Part shown: positions 1-9,304 of the stretch, piece by piece | Position numbering within the stretch: position 1 is the stretch's first letter | Layout of the letters: each line of letters begins with the position of its first letter | Assembly (NCBI GenBank): GCA_001839685.1 | Contig: MLAK01001008.1 | Span: 1-39,597 of the forward strand | Source: Tritrichomonas foetus | Lineage: Eukaryota; Parabasalia; Tritrichomonadida; Tritrichomonadidae | Length of the DNA: 39,597 bases | Direction of reading: 5' to 3' | The notes under the pieces: generated by a model | What the model was told of the DNA's origin: nothing | Seen by the model: only the letters and a program-made list of their open reading frames with translations | The model's database searches: none | Position numbers and translations under genes: made by a program

Positions 1-53
1 ATGGTCCCACAAAATCTTTGGGGGACCATTTTGTAAACCTTTCATATAGGAGG
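1..53. repeat. Terminal repeat, left copy (inverted with respect to 39484-39536)
   Basis: The first 53 bases are the exact reverse complement of 39484-39536, apart from an N at 39519. Within the copy, ATGGTCCC (1-8) pairs with GGGACCAT (22-29), so it is itself part of a palindrome. The window begins inside the repeat, so its outer half is not visible. I read it as one copy of a dispersed repeat at which assembly stopped. Confidence 0.8.
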
Positions 54-279
54 CTTTGAGATAGCTTTCAAGTTTCTGTATGGCTTTTTTAACAAATCTT
101 TTCATTTAAAATGCGAATAAGAATGAAAAATAAGAATCTATATGATAGATCTAATATAATAACTGTTTATGATAAATAAAATATTTTTTTTTCTTTTTCC
201 ATTTTTGGATAGTTTCACTTTTTTTCCCAACAATCTTTTTAAAAATGCTTACAATTTGTTTTCATTTTCTAATCAAATT
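54..279. other. Intergenic, no feature seen
   Basis: AT-rich sequence with T runs downstream of the AAMP-like gene, whose 3' end points this way. A 61-codon open frame (169-354, +) overlaps that gene's 3' end and has no protein-like features. I see no RNA gene. Confidence 0.5.
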
Positions 280-1560
280 TTAAGCTTTCTCGCCTTCAGC
301 TTGAGCTTTCTCATCAACATCATTGTCATCGTCATTGGCAGGTTTCTGGAGTAAAACTGGCTTGATTGGATTCTTTTCATCGAAAACCCAAAGTTTAACA
401 GATGTATCTTCTGACGATGTAATGATAAGGAGAACATTTCCATCGAAGTAAACATCAAGACCTGTTATTACATCTGCATGACCGTGCATTTCGCTCATCA
501 GTTCGCCACTTCTTGCATCCCAGACACGGACGGCTCCATCAACGCATGCTGAAATGACATAAGGTCTCTTTGGATGCCAAGCAAGAGAAGTTACACCACC
601 TGGATGTTGTAAAGCATGTCTGTTCTTGAGATCGTTTGGCGACCAAATTGTAACGGCTCCACCCATTGAAGCAACAGCTATATAGTTATCATCATATGAA
701 AATTCCACTTTTTCAACTGAATTTTCACCAGTATCCAATTGACCTATAATTTTGCCTGTATCACATCGCATCAACTTAACAATACCACTCATATCACCTG
801 TTGCAATAATAGCACCATTTCTATTGTTGCAGCCAGTGATGATTGGCTCATGATGCCATTGTAGGCCAGAAAGTGTGGTTGTTGCTTGGCCACTTTTTGG
901 TGCCCAGATTCGAAGATGCATATCTTCACCGGCTGACCATATTTCTGAGCCGTCTGAACGAAATCCGCCACAGGTGACTGGTCCTACATGCGAGCTGTAC
1001 ACTTTGACACATTTTCCGATTTTGGCTGAGAAGAGCCAAATCATTCCTGCTGAATCACCGCAAAGAACAGCTGGAAGGCTTGGATGCCAGTTGACCCATT
1101 CTATTCCTTCTGTTGGTCCAGTAAGTCGTGATATCTCGTGACCGTCTGTTGTATCCCATACAATTGAATTGCCATTCAAATCGCTTGTCACAAGGAGGGT
1201 TCCGTCTGCTGAAAACGCTAGGGAATTGATACTCTCTGTATGTCCTTTCAAATGGAATGTTTTTGGTTCCTCCTTATCAATCAGATGATACATGATGGCC
1301 TGATCATCTCCACCACCTGATGCAAAAACAATGGTTCCGTTTGGTAGAGGTTTCTTGCAAAAGGCAACAGAGTATACTGCATCTTCATGTTCGGTAAAAC
1401 TGTGGGCTGAAGCATCTTCGTATTGCGCTTCTTCTTCTTCTTCGTCGATTTCTTCTTCTTCCATAAAAACGACATCGCACTTTTGCTCACCTGGCTCGTT
1501 TTCTTGCTCTTCTTCTGGAATATCGGCAGCTGGTTGGGTTGGTTGTTGTTCTTCAGACAT
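280..1560 (-). CDS. AAMP: WD40 protein, AAMP/Sqt1-like
   Basis: 426 residues. Residues 1-50 are very acidic (runs of E), followed by about seven or eight WD40 blades ending near residue 400 and a short charged tail. Recognisable blades include GHTESINSLAFSADG, IEWVNWHPSLPAVLCGD and GPVTCGGFRSDGSEIWSAGE. The 'EW-NWHP-P' block and the acidic N-terminus match the AAMP (animals) / Sqt1 (yeast) family. In yeast, Sqt1 is the cytosolic chaperone of newly made ribosomal protein uL16; transferring that role here is inference. The gene is divergent from the giant gene at 2199. The ATG at 1558-1560 is preceded by an initiator-like TCACAAAT on the minus strand. The stop overlaps TAAA, as in trichomonad polyadenylation signals. 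The WD40 assignment is secure; orthology to AAMP/Sqt1 is likely. Confidence 0.85.
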   Translation of the reverse strand: MSEEQQPTQPAADIPEEEQENEPGEQKCDVVFMEEEEIDEEEEEAQYEDASAHSFTEHEDAVYSVAFCKKPLPNGTIVFASGGGDDQAIMYHLIDKEEPKTFHLKGHTESINSLAFSADGTLLVTSDLNGNSIVWDTTDGHEISRLTGPTEGIEWVNWHPSLPAVLCGDSAGMIWLFSAKIGKCVKVYSSHVGPVTCGGFRSDGSEIWSAGEDMHLRIWAPKSGQATTTLSGLQWHHEPIITGCNNRNGAIIATGDMSGIVKLMRCDTGKIIGQLDTGENSVEKVEFSYDDNYIAVASMGGAVTIWSPNDLKNRHALQHPGGVTSLAWHPKRPYVISACVDGAVRVWDARSGELMSEMHGHADVITGLDVYFDGNVLLIITSSEDTSVKLWVFDEKNPIKPVLLQKPANDDDNDVDEKAQAEGEKA

Positions 1561-1581
1561 TGTGGAATTTTTGATTTTGAG

Positions 1582-1589
1582 ATTTGTGA
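1582..1589 (-). promoter_or_regulatory. Initiator-like motif for the AAMP-like gene
   Basis: The minus strand reads TCACAAAT, with the A of TCA 27 nt before the ATG. It fits the trichomonad Inr consensus TCA-Y-W and supports the chosen start. Confidence 0.45.
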
Positions 1590-2169
1590 GAAAAATCTCT
1601 CAAAATGGATTTTGGTCGTCAAAGATTTGATAAGGAAGAATTCACTTTTTATTGAAGGAAAAATGATCATCAACAATAACTTTTTCACTGATTATCTGGA
1701 CAATAAAATTTGAAAGGGTAATGACCATACATCATTTGAAAAAGTTAATCACTTTCATCATGTCAATGATCAAACGATGATTACTCTGGAAATGAATACT
1801 ATTATACATAAAAACTTCATAGTATCTAAATACTACTGTGGAAGTAACTTCTTTTATATACCAAAAATTAAAAATCAATCAGTAGGTTGAACAATTTTGA
1901 ATCATTAGTGGAAATATATTAATTTGAGAGGTATAGACATACATACAACATGATAATGTAATGTTAGCAATCTTATCAAATTGAAATGCTTCAATTTTTA
2001 TATTTTCATGAGATAGAAATAAAAATAAGAATAGTTTTTATAAGATTTAGGCTCAACATCTAACAGATATAACTCTTTTAAAGGTTTTAATAGAAATAAA
2101 TCTTTTTTCGATGAGAGAGTTTGAGTGAAGATCATCAGTGAGAAATCATAAAATATGCCGGCTTTCACA
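1590..2169. other. Divergent intergenic region
   Basis: About 580 bases of AT-rich sequence between two divergent genes. I see no RNA gene or protein relic. It presumably carries both promoters. Confidence 0.5.
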
Positions 2170-2178
2170 TCACATTTC
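2170..2178 (+). promoter_or_regulatory. Initiator-like motif TCACATTTC
   Basis: TCACATTTC, with its A 27 nt before the ATG at 2199. The same eight bases TCACATTT occur at nearly the same distance before the genes at 9305 and 18750. Confidence 0.6.
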
Positions 2179-2198
2179 TGACATTTGCGAGAAGAAAA

Positions 2199-5100
2199 AT
2201 GAATTTGCCCGAAAAACCTTTGAACTTTTTTCTTCTTGAAGCTTTTACACCAGTCATACAAAATCACATACACATTCTCGTTGAAAATTTCCCGAAATCA
2301 GAAGAAAATCAAACTCATTTGACCGAAACCATATATAATTATTTCAAAAGTTATAATTTTCTCGATATTAGAACTTCAAAACTCATTGATGAGTGTTGCG
2401 AAATATTGTCAGTTAATCTGCGCCAATTTTTTCACAGTTTGATTCTCTATTTTAATAATATTCCACTCAATATGGAAGAGTGCGAATATGATTTTCCTTT
2501 ATTTTACACAGAAAAAATGAAAGAAGACTCACTTACATCGTTTGCTGTGAGAGCTTCAACATTTTATATTAATAGCTCCATTATGAATCATATTTATTAT
2601 CGAATTGTTTGCCGCTCAAATTTCATCACAGAAGATAACTATCCATTTGTTTATAGTTTAATCAACCAATTTTTGTTTCAAGACTTCGGCGATAAAAATT
2701 CATATCGATTACAAATAATTTATGTAACAAAATGGGCTGAAATATTAAACGAAATATCAAAAACTATACCAGATATTGTCATTTCTGTTGCTTTCAATCA
2801 TATTGTCACTTCACAAAACCAACCAAATCATTTATTGATTTTTATATTGAAACTTTATTCGTCACTTCACTACCCGTCAAATATTTTATCCAATACAGAA
2901 TTGATATCATCAACATTTCAACAATTACTTTCAATTTTAAATACAAATAAACTTTCCAATCATTTAATTATGGCTGGAAATGATTTCATTCGAAATTTTC
3001 TTGGTTTTATTTTGCAAAATAATATTCCAAACGATTTAATGACTGTTATTAAGGATATTAACAGGTTTTATAATCGAATACAAAACGATTCAAATTCATT
3101 TAATTCAACTATGGTACTTTTTGCAACATTGTCCAAGCAAACAGTTTCATTTTTTTCGATATCCAAGTTTCTTTCAAGTGTTTCCAGTAAATTCCCGCTT
3201 TTTCAACCAAAAATATCAGATACACTTAAAACTTTCATTACAATTTTAAATGGATACCATTATTCACCTAATAATCATTTAGGAACCTTAATGGTTGAAC
3301 CACCCAAAGATAGTTCAAATAATTATATTTCTTATATTGGAAAAATTCTTGATATTGTTTTTTATAATTATTCATCTTTTAAATCCTGTCAAAAGGAGCT
3401 GGCTTTCTTTTTTGAAAAGGTTGCATCGCTAAAATTTTCATGGTTTATGAAAAACCGAATGAAAAATCTTATTGATGAAGAATTTTTTCAATTCAATGCT
3501 GATTCTGTTCTTCAATTAGCCATCACAATTTTTTCAAATGAATCAAATTTTGTTGAAAATGATTCAGATCCTAATTTAAGTCAAAAATTTATTATTCAAT
3601 TTAAAGAACAAATCAAAAATATCTGTAATCAAATTCTCGATTATTATACAGTAGATCCTTTCACTGTTGAAATATTCGCTTATACAACAAATAGTTTTGA
3701 TGAAGGGTTATTAAATAATTCTTTACAACATGAAATTCAACATATTATTCATCATACAACTGTTCTTCCTTTAAGTAAACCGAAAGTTTTCCCAATAATT
3801 AATGTATTTAATGATTGGAAGGATGAAGGAACTCGTGATATCAATTTTTTTCATTATATTAATAACATTGAAGAAAATTTGCTCAAAACATTTGATACGG
3901 CTCCGAATGTTCATCCTGTTTTAATAAAAACATTATATTTATATATGTATTTAACTGATGACAATGAACAATTAATATTTACTAAACTTCCTATGTTTTT
4001 ATTTAATGACTCTCCATATGTTTCAGCGGTCACAATGAGGCTTATTCAAGCTTTAGTCCATATTTTCAAAAATACTACTCCACTTGAATCACTTCTGACT
4101 TTACAAATTCAAAAATATGAAGAATTATTTATTTATGGAAATGCACTAATACAAACAGTTGAATCTTTAGTTAATTGTAAAATTACACTCACACTTAATT
4201 TGGCTAGTTCATTGTTTTCTTGGCAATGTGTCTTAATGGCTGCACCTTATATTCATATTCGAGAATTAGGTTTTAAATTATCAAAAATTGTAATTCCAAT
4301 ACTTCCATCTAATTTCCCTAATATTTGTTGTTTTATGAAAAAATTCTCAAATGAAATTTCATCTCGATCAATTCGAGATTTCATGTCAACATTTTTATAT
4401 GAAGTTAAAGATGATTATAAATTAGTGTCTTTCCGAAATGTTTCACGAACATCTGCGTATTTGCTTTTTCATATGTTTTTTGTGAATGTTTTCAAGATTT
4501 TTGATAGAGAATTTGGTGATTCTCCACCAATGGATCATATAAAAAATGTTTTACATGCCCAAGTAATGACACTTATTAATGCTAAACCAATAGATGATGC
4601 TTTATTAAATAATAGTGCTGAATGCTACTTCGTTTTAAATTTAATGACACTTCGTCTAACTACAACATCTTCATTTGATAAATATACATCACGACAACAC
4701 ATTTCATTATTGCTTCAAGATGGTGCCAAAATCTTAAAAAGTATCGAACCTAATACTCGCATGTATATTTCATTCTTCCTTTCGATCAATCCAGGATTGA
4801 ATTGGGAGATTCCTACACCAGAATCAGCTGTTTTTGCTCTAATTATTTGTTTTCAAATGAGAATGAACTTTGATCAATATTCACAAGAATATATAGAATA
4901 TAATCTTCGTAAAGTATTACATTTTTTTTCTTCTTTTAAATATATAACGCTCGGTGAAATTATTAAAATTGATATTGTGAGAATAACACAAACTAATAAT
5001 GGTTTAGCACCAATAATTCTTGGGCATATGATGTGCGCATTAATTTCCCTTTTTAAGAAAATGAGGAAGAGCTATCCCCAAATTAATAACGGAATAATGC

Positions 5101-7838
5101 TACAACATCCAACATATTTATGTAATGACTCTAATCAACCATTTGACCCAGATATATGGCTTCCTTTCCTTTTTTCGATGACAATGGTTCCACATCGAAA
5201 CTTTCCATTTTTAGAGCCATTAGCAGATAAATGCTTATCCATATATTTATCATTCACTCCAATTTCTAGTCGATACATTTTTCATTTCCTAAATGAAGGT
5301 ATAGATTCAACTGGCGAAAAACGTCTTTGGAAAGCAATTTTGTTAAATTCGCCATCACTTATTTTAAATTATTTTTGTAAACTTGCATATCAGAATTATA
5401 AAATTTTCTTGGTAATATCACGATGTTTTATGCCAATTAAAGGAATTAAATTAGATTTATTAGAAATAAGAAAGCGAACTCTTCAATCATATGAACAAAA
5501 TGATTTTGATCAAGCAATTTATGACAAAATTGGATCGATTTTGGCAATAGCATTGATGTATTTAATTCGAACAACGTTTCCAAATTGGATTGAATTTTTT
5601 AATCCGATTTATCATATTTCTTTATTCGGAATTACTGCGAATTTCCCTAATTCTGAATCATTGGTCCCTTTAATTGATAAAATCTACCAAAAATACTATA
5701 ATGAAGACATTCCAATTCCAGAATCTATCCTTTACAAACTTAGTTATGAATTGTCTAATGTTTTTACAATGTTTACTGAAGAATTTCTAGACAAAGCTTT
5801 TCAAATAATTCTCAATGTGAATCATATTCATCAATATATAAAATTGATTTTACCATGGTTTCGAAATATTCGACTTATTCATGGTGGACAAATTGTACCA
5901 AATAGTATAAAACCTTTTTTTACCAGCCATTCATTCCTTACAAAATTATTTTCTTTAACATTTTCATCAAGTTTAAGTTCAATTTATTCACAATTTACAC
6001 AGAGCCCACTTCCTAAAGAAAGTGCAATTATTATGGAAGAAATTTTACAATATAATTCAAAATTTATTATTGATTATATTTTATTTGAAAAAGTTAATTC
6101 TCAATCACTTTTACTTTTTTCTGTATCTGTTCATAAAAGTCAAATTTTTCCTTATATCATCAATTTTCTACGTTTTGAATTTTCTTATTATTGTGAAATT
6201 CAACGAAATCATAAAATCTTATATGAAGATGTAATTAACAAAATTCTTCTTTTGTTTATGAATCTTTTATTTGTTAATGATAAAATAGATTCTCAAATTA
6301 GTAATGAAGAAAGATATAAAATAAAGAGTATTGAACCATATTTACATATTTTATTTGTATATTGTTATATTCGACAATATAGTACTGCTAAATCACGTAA
6401 AGAAAAAATACTTCAAAAAATATGTTTGCTATACAATGAAGAAAACGTTGAAAATTGCATAAAACATTTTGATAAGCCAAATCAACAAGAAGAAATCGTT
6501 AATGAAGTGTTTCTTTGGATGGTTTCTTTTCCAAATTTGAAAGAATCTTTATTAGCAATTAATTTATTTGAATTCTTCCCTGATTCAACCAAAAATAAAG
6601 AAGGCGATATTTTGATTGCGGCTAAAATTGTATGTGCACTTATGAATCAATGCCGTGATCTTGGTGATTGTTCACTTTATTGTGAATATATTTCTAGATT
6701 GATGCTTTTACTGGATAAAGCAGGTAAACCACCTTTAGAGCTTTCATTTGATTTATTGAAATGCAACTCAACTCAATTTTCACCTTTCTTTGAAATATCA
6801 CTTGATATTGTTTCTAGAAATTTGACTTATTTCCAAAAGAGAACTTCGCCCATCATTACAAGTGTTCTGACTGCTGAACTAACTATTCCAATCATTACCA
6901 AAATTTATCATTTCTTCACTCAAATTATACCATTAAATTATATAAATTTGGAAACGAACAAAGAATTATTATTAGTACTCATTCCATTCATTTATGTGAA
7001 TAAAGACTATAATCTCCTTGAGTTTATTAAAAAATTCACCAACATTTCTTTTACAAGCAACGATGCAGCTACAAAAAACAATTACGATAATAATACCCTA
7101 AATTATGAAAGTATGAGCGATAGAAATTTAATAATGGATTATGAGATATGCGATGATTTTGATAAACTTATTCTTGATATAATTTCCGATATATCCGGTG
7201 AAAAACTTTATATTGTAATTTCATTCTTAATGAGACTTGTGAATGTTGCAGAGTTTCAATACTTCCACATTATTTATCGCATTTCGAAGATTATTTTGAG
7301 TCATCATTCAACATTTTCGGTTTTAACACCAGCTGTTTTTACATCTTTGGCTGAATTCATTATTAAAAATTGTGATCAGTCATTTAATATTGATTTTATT
7401 CGTTTATACGAAAACCTTGATACTGATATTTTGATTCACCATAAGAAAAATCATCATTTTCCAATAATTCGTTCAGTTGCAAAAATCAATCTTGCTTTTA
7501 ATGAATCATTTCCTTTGATTTTGCTTGAAAACAAATTTAGTGATTGCCGCTTAACTGCCGAACTTAAGAGTTTCGTTTTTAGTGTTCAAATATATCAATA
7601 TATTCATCAAGAAGACGAATACAAAAAAATTAAAAGCGAAGAAGTATTTCACTCAAAAAGTGATCTTCCAATAAATATGAATGTTAAATATGAAATAGAA
7701 CGAATAGATAAAATGCTGAGACTGATTGATGCTAAAAACACAAATCTGAAAATTCAAAAGGTTAATCAAATTAGGAAAATTGACAGTATTATATTTCGAG
7801 CCACAATCCCTGATGTTGAAGATATATTAGATTGTTAA
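2199..7838 (+). CDS. Giant helical-repeat protein, possibly Furry/Mor2-like
   Basis: 1,879 residues without an intron. The protein is predominantly alpha-helical with hydrophobic spacing typical of HEAT/armadillo scaffolds. I see no membrane segment, nucleotide-binding motif or zinc motif. Near residue 170 the run YVTKWAEILNEISK resembles the helical segment at the front of Furry/Tao3/Mor2 proteins. Near residue 1217, LILPWFRNIRLIHGG resembles the 'PW-N-L' block of the family's central region. Furry proteins are scaffolds for NDR kinases controlling cell shape and the cytoskeleton. The match is by eye and weak, so another HEAT-type protein is possible. The C-terminus (about 1770-1879) is more charged. 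The start is supported by the TCACATTTC motif upstream, and the stop is followed at once by TAAA. Confidence 0.6.
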   Translation: MNLPEKPLNFFLLEAFTPVIQNHIHILVENFPKSEENQTHLTETIYNYFKSYNFLDIRTSKLIDECCEILSVNLRQFFHSLILYFNNIPLNMEECEYDFPLFYTEKMKEDSLTSFAVRASTFYINSSIMNHIYYRIVCRSNFITEDNYPFVYSLINQFLFQDFGDKNSYRLQIIYVTKWAEILNEISKTIPDIVISVAFNHIVTSQNQPNHLLIFILKLYSSLHYPSNILSNTELISSTFQQLLSILNTNKLSNHLIMAGNDFIRNFLGFILQNNIPNDLMTVIKDINRFYNRIQNDSNSFNSTMVLFATLSKQTVSFFSISKFLSSVSSKFPLFQPKISDTLKTFITILNGYHYSPNNHLGTLMVEPPKDSSNNYISYIGKILDIVFYNYSSFKSCQKELAFFFEKVASLKFSWFMKNRMKNLIDEEFFQFNADSVLQLAITIFSNESNFVENDSDPNLSQKFIIQFKEQIKNICNQILDYYTVDPFTVEIFAYTTNSFDEGLLNNSLQHEIQHIIHHTTVLPLSKPKVFPIINVFNDWKDEGTRDINFFHYINNIEENLLKTFDTAPNVHPVLIKTLYLYMYLTDDNEQLIFTKLPMFLFNDSPYVSAVTMRLIQALVHIFKNTTPLESLLTLQIQKYEELFIYGNALIQTVESLVNCKITLTLNLASSLFSWQCVLMAAPYIHIRELGFKLSKIVIPILPSNFPNICCFMKKFSNEISSRSIRDFMSTFLYEVKDDYKLVSFRNVSRTSAYLLFHMFFVNVFKIFDREFGDSPPMDHIKNVLHAQVMTLINAKPIDDALLNNSAECYFVLNLMTLRLTTTSSFDKYTSRQHISLLLQDGAKILKSIEPNTRMYISFFLSINPGLNWEIPTPESAVFALIICFQMRMNFDQYSQEYIEYNLRKVLHFFSSFKYITLGEIIKIDIVRITQTNNGLAPIILGHMMCALISLFKKMRKSYPQINNGIMLQHPTYLCNDSNQPFDPDIWLPFLFSMTMVPHRNFPFLEPLADKCLSIYLSFTPISSRYIFHFLNEGIDSTGEKRLWKAILLNSPSLILNYFCKLAYQNYKIFLVISRCFMPIKGIKLDLLEIRKRTLQSYEQNDFDQAIYDKIGSILAIALMYLIRTTFPNWIEFFNPIYHISLFGITANFPNSESLVPLIDKIYQKYYNEDIPIPESILYKLSYELSNVFTMFTEEFLDKAFQIILNVNHIHQYIKLILPWFRNIRLIHGGQIVPNSIKPFFTSHSFLTKLFSLTFSSSLSSIYSQFTQSPLPKESAIIMEEILQYNSKFIIDYILFEKVNSQSLLLFSVSVHKSQIFPYIINFLRFEFSYYCEIQRNHKILYEDVINKILLLFMNLLFVNDKIDSQISNEERYKIKSIEPYLHILFVYCYIRQYSTAKSRKEKILQKICLLYNEENVENCIKHFDKPNQQEEIVNEVFLWMVSFPNLKESLLAINLFEFFPDSTKNKEGDILIAAKIVCALMNQCRDLGDCSLYCEYISRLMLLLDKAGKPPLELSFDLLKCNSTQFSPFFEISLDIVSRNLTYFQKRTSPIITSVLTAELTIPIITKIYHFFTQIIPLNYINLETNKELLLVLIPFIYVNKDYNLLEFIKKFTNISFTSNDAATKNNYDNNTLNYESMSDRNLIMDYEICDDFDKLILDIISDISGEKLYIVISFLMRLVNVAEFQYFHIIYRISKIILSHHSTFSVLTPAVFTSLAEFIIKNCDQSFNIDFIRLYENLDTDILIHHKKNHHFPIIRSVAKINLAFNESFPLILLENKFSDCRLTAELKSFVFSVQIYQYIHQEDEYKKIKSEEVFHSKSDLPINMNVKYEIERIDKMLRLIDAKNTNLKIQKVNQIRKIDSIIFRATIPDVEDILDC

Positions 7839-7885
7839 TAAATTGTTTTTATTTGCGCATTAGTATAATATAATTTTATTTGACA

Positions 7886-7957
7886 TTCTATTTATTTCAT
7901 TTCTTGTTCTATTTATTTCATTTCTTGTTCTATTTATTTCATTTCTTGTTCTATTTA
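7886..7957. repeat. 21-bp tandem repeat, about 3.4 copies
   Basis: The unit TTCTATTTATTTCATTTCTTG starts at 7886, 7907 and 7928, with a partial copy from 7949. The three full copies are identical. It lies about 50 bp after the stop of the giant gene and 20 bp before the left end of the transposon. Confidence 0.95.
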
Positions 7958-7978
7958 TAATTAATCACATTATTATTA

Positions 7979-9139
7979 CAGTCACGGAAAAAAGCCCTAT
8001 ACAAAGAGAAAAAAACAGTTTTTTTTCAATTGGGAAAAAAAAGATATTTTATTAATTAAATGTTAAAGTATAATATTAAACAAAGAAAATAAAAAATAAG
8101 AAAAATTATTAATAGAAAAAGAGATAAAAAGGAAATTAAAACTCAAAAAAATTAGGGGCATACGACCAATTAGTGATAGAAATTGATGGACGTTACAACC
8201 ATTTATCCATTGAAATCATGAAGTACAGAAATCTGTCCGTTTATCATTAATTTTGGCAGCCATTAATTTTATCGACATTAACCAGAACGGGCACCCCAAC
8301 CAAGATCTTAAGAGACCACATACTCTTGATGATGTTGGCATGCACTGTAGAGAAAATCCAGACATTCACTCTTTCTTTCAGAGAATGGTGGAGTAATATG
8401 AGTTTTGTAATGCAGAATCAGAACGGGAGAAAGTCATTTATGTCAAAGAGAGAGCTGAACGTGAAGGTCTGAAAAGCATTTCTTATCAGGTAATTGCAGA
8501 TTTTTTCATGTTTCCAAGTAAGTAACTGTTCAGCACCATCTTGGAAAAGCGAATGATGAAGCTGGAAGATTAGGAGCCAAGCGATTACTTACCAATGATC
8601 AGCACCGTGAAATTGTTTGGTTTGTGAATGAATTGACTTCAAATACTAGCCCGCCAACATTCGAAGATCTTCGTGATCATCTCATTCGAAAATTTGGTCT
8701 CGCTCTTAAACTTGAAAGCATTCGATATTATATCTCATATTCTTCAGTTTTTAAAGCGATTGATGGAGTCCCGAAAGATTCATGTAGAGTCCATAAAAAC
8801 CAGTATTTCAACCTAATAAGAATCGGATTCAGTTACCAATATTAAAAAATTGGCGAATTACTAAATTTTAAAAATCTCATAAGAATTATTTATTTTTAAT
8901 TTTTTTTCTCATTTCTTTTCATTGATTTTATATACTCTAGAAAGAAGCATCAATTCACTCATATGATTACTGTGAAAAGAAAAATAGAAAAACATGAGAT
9001 AATTAATTTTTTTTTCGAGATCGAAAAAAATCATTGAGGATGCACCAATAGACTCTCTGTTAGTCTTATATTGGTTTGGATCTTAAAAAGTTGATTGTAT
9101 AGGGCTTTTCTCCGCGTATTGAGCTTTTTTCCGTGACTG
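7979..9139 (+). mobile_element. Decayed Tc1/mariner-type DNA transposon
   Basis: Both ends carry the perfect inverted repeat CAGTCACGGAAAAAAGC (7979-7995, and reversed at 9123-9139). Each end is flanked by TA (7977-7978 and 9140-9141), the target duplication of the IS630/Tc1/mariner group. The element is 1,161 bp. The right end has one extra internal 19-nt unit: CGGAAAAAAGCTCAATACG sits outside CGGAGAAAAGCCCTATACAA, whereas the left end has only one such unit. Inside are only broken pieces of a transposase N-terminal region. No DDE catalytic domain is visible, so this copy is non-autonomous. Confidence 0.85.
8397..8845 (+). pseudogene. Transposase DNA-binding region, frameshifted fragment
   Basis: Two frames together read as a helix-turn-helix-rich transposase N-terminus. 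The first (8397-8522) contains REKVIYVKERAEREGLKSIS and ends at TAA 8523-8525. The second (8537-8845) contains AKRLLTNDQHREIVWFVNEL, then PPTFEDLRDHLIRKFG and GVPKDSCRV, the usual order in Tc1/pogo-like transposases before the DDE domain. The shift from one frame to the other lies between 8520 and 8537. The catalytic half is absent. The orientation agrees with the element's terminal repeats. Confidence 0.7.
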
Positions 9140-9280
9140 TATATAAAATATCATATTATTTCAATTATTATTTCAATTAAGATTCTGATGGTATCTGGTA
9201 TATTTTTCAAAAAGTTCAATCCCATTTCCTATTCAATTATCGCCTTATCAAACAAATTGTATTTTTTGAAATAAATTCAA

Positions 9281-9289
9281 TCACATTTT
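9281..9289 (+). promoter_or_regulatory. Initiator-like motif TCACATTTT
   Basis: TCACATTTT, with its A 22 nt before the ATG at 9305. It lies downstream of the transposon, so the insertion left this start region intact. Confidence 0.6.
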
Positions 9290-9304
9290 AATTATTTTAT
9301 TTCG

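Noticed and set aside
1423..1713. Plus-strand frame with phenylalanine runs opposite the AAMP-like gene
   Set aside because: It is the antisense of the acidic glutamate run and start region.
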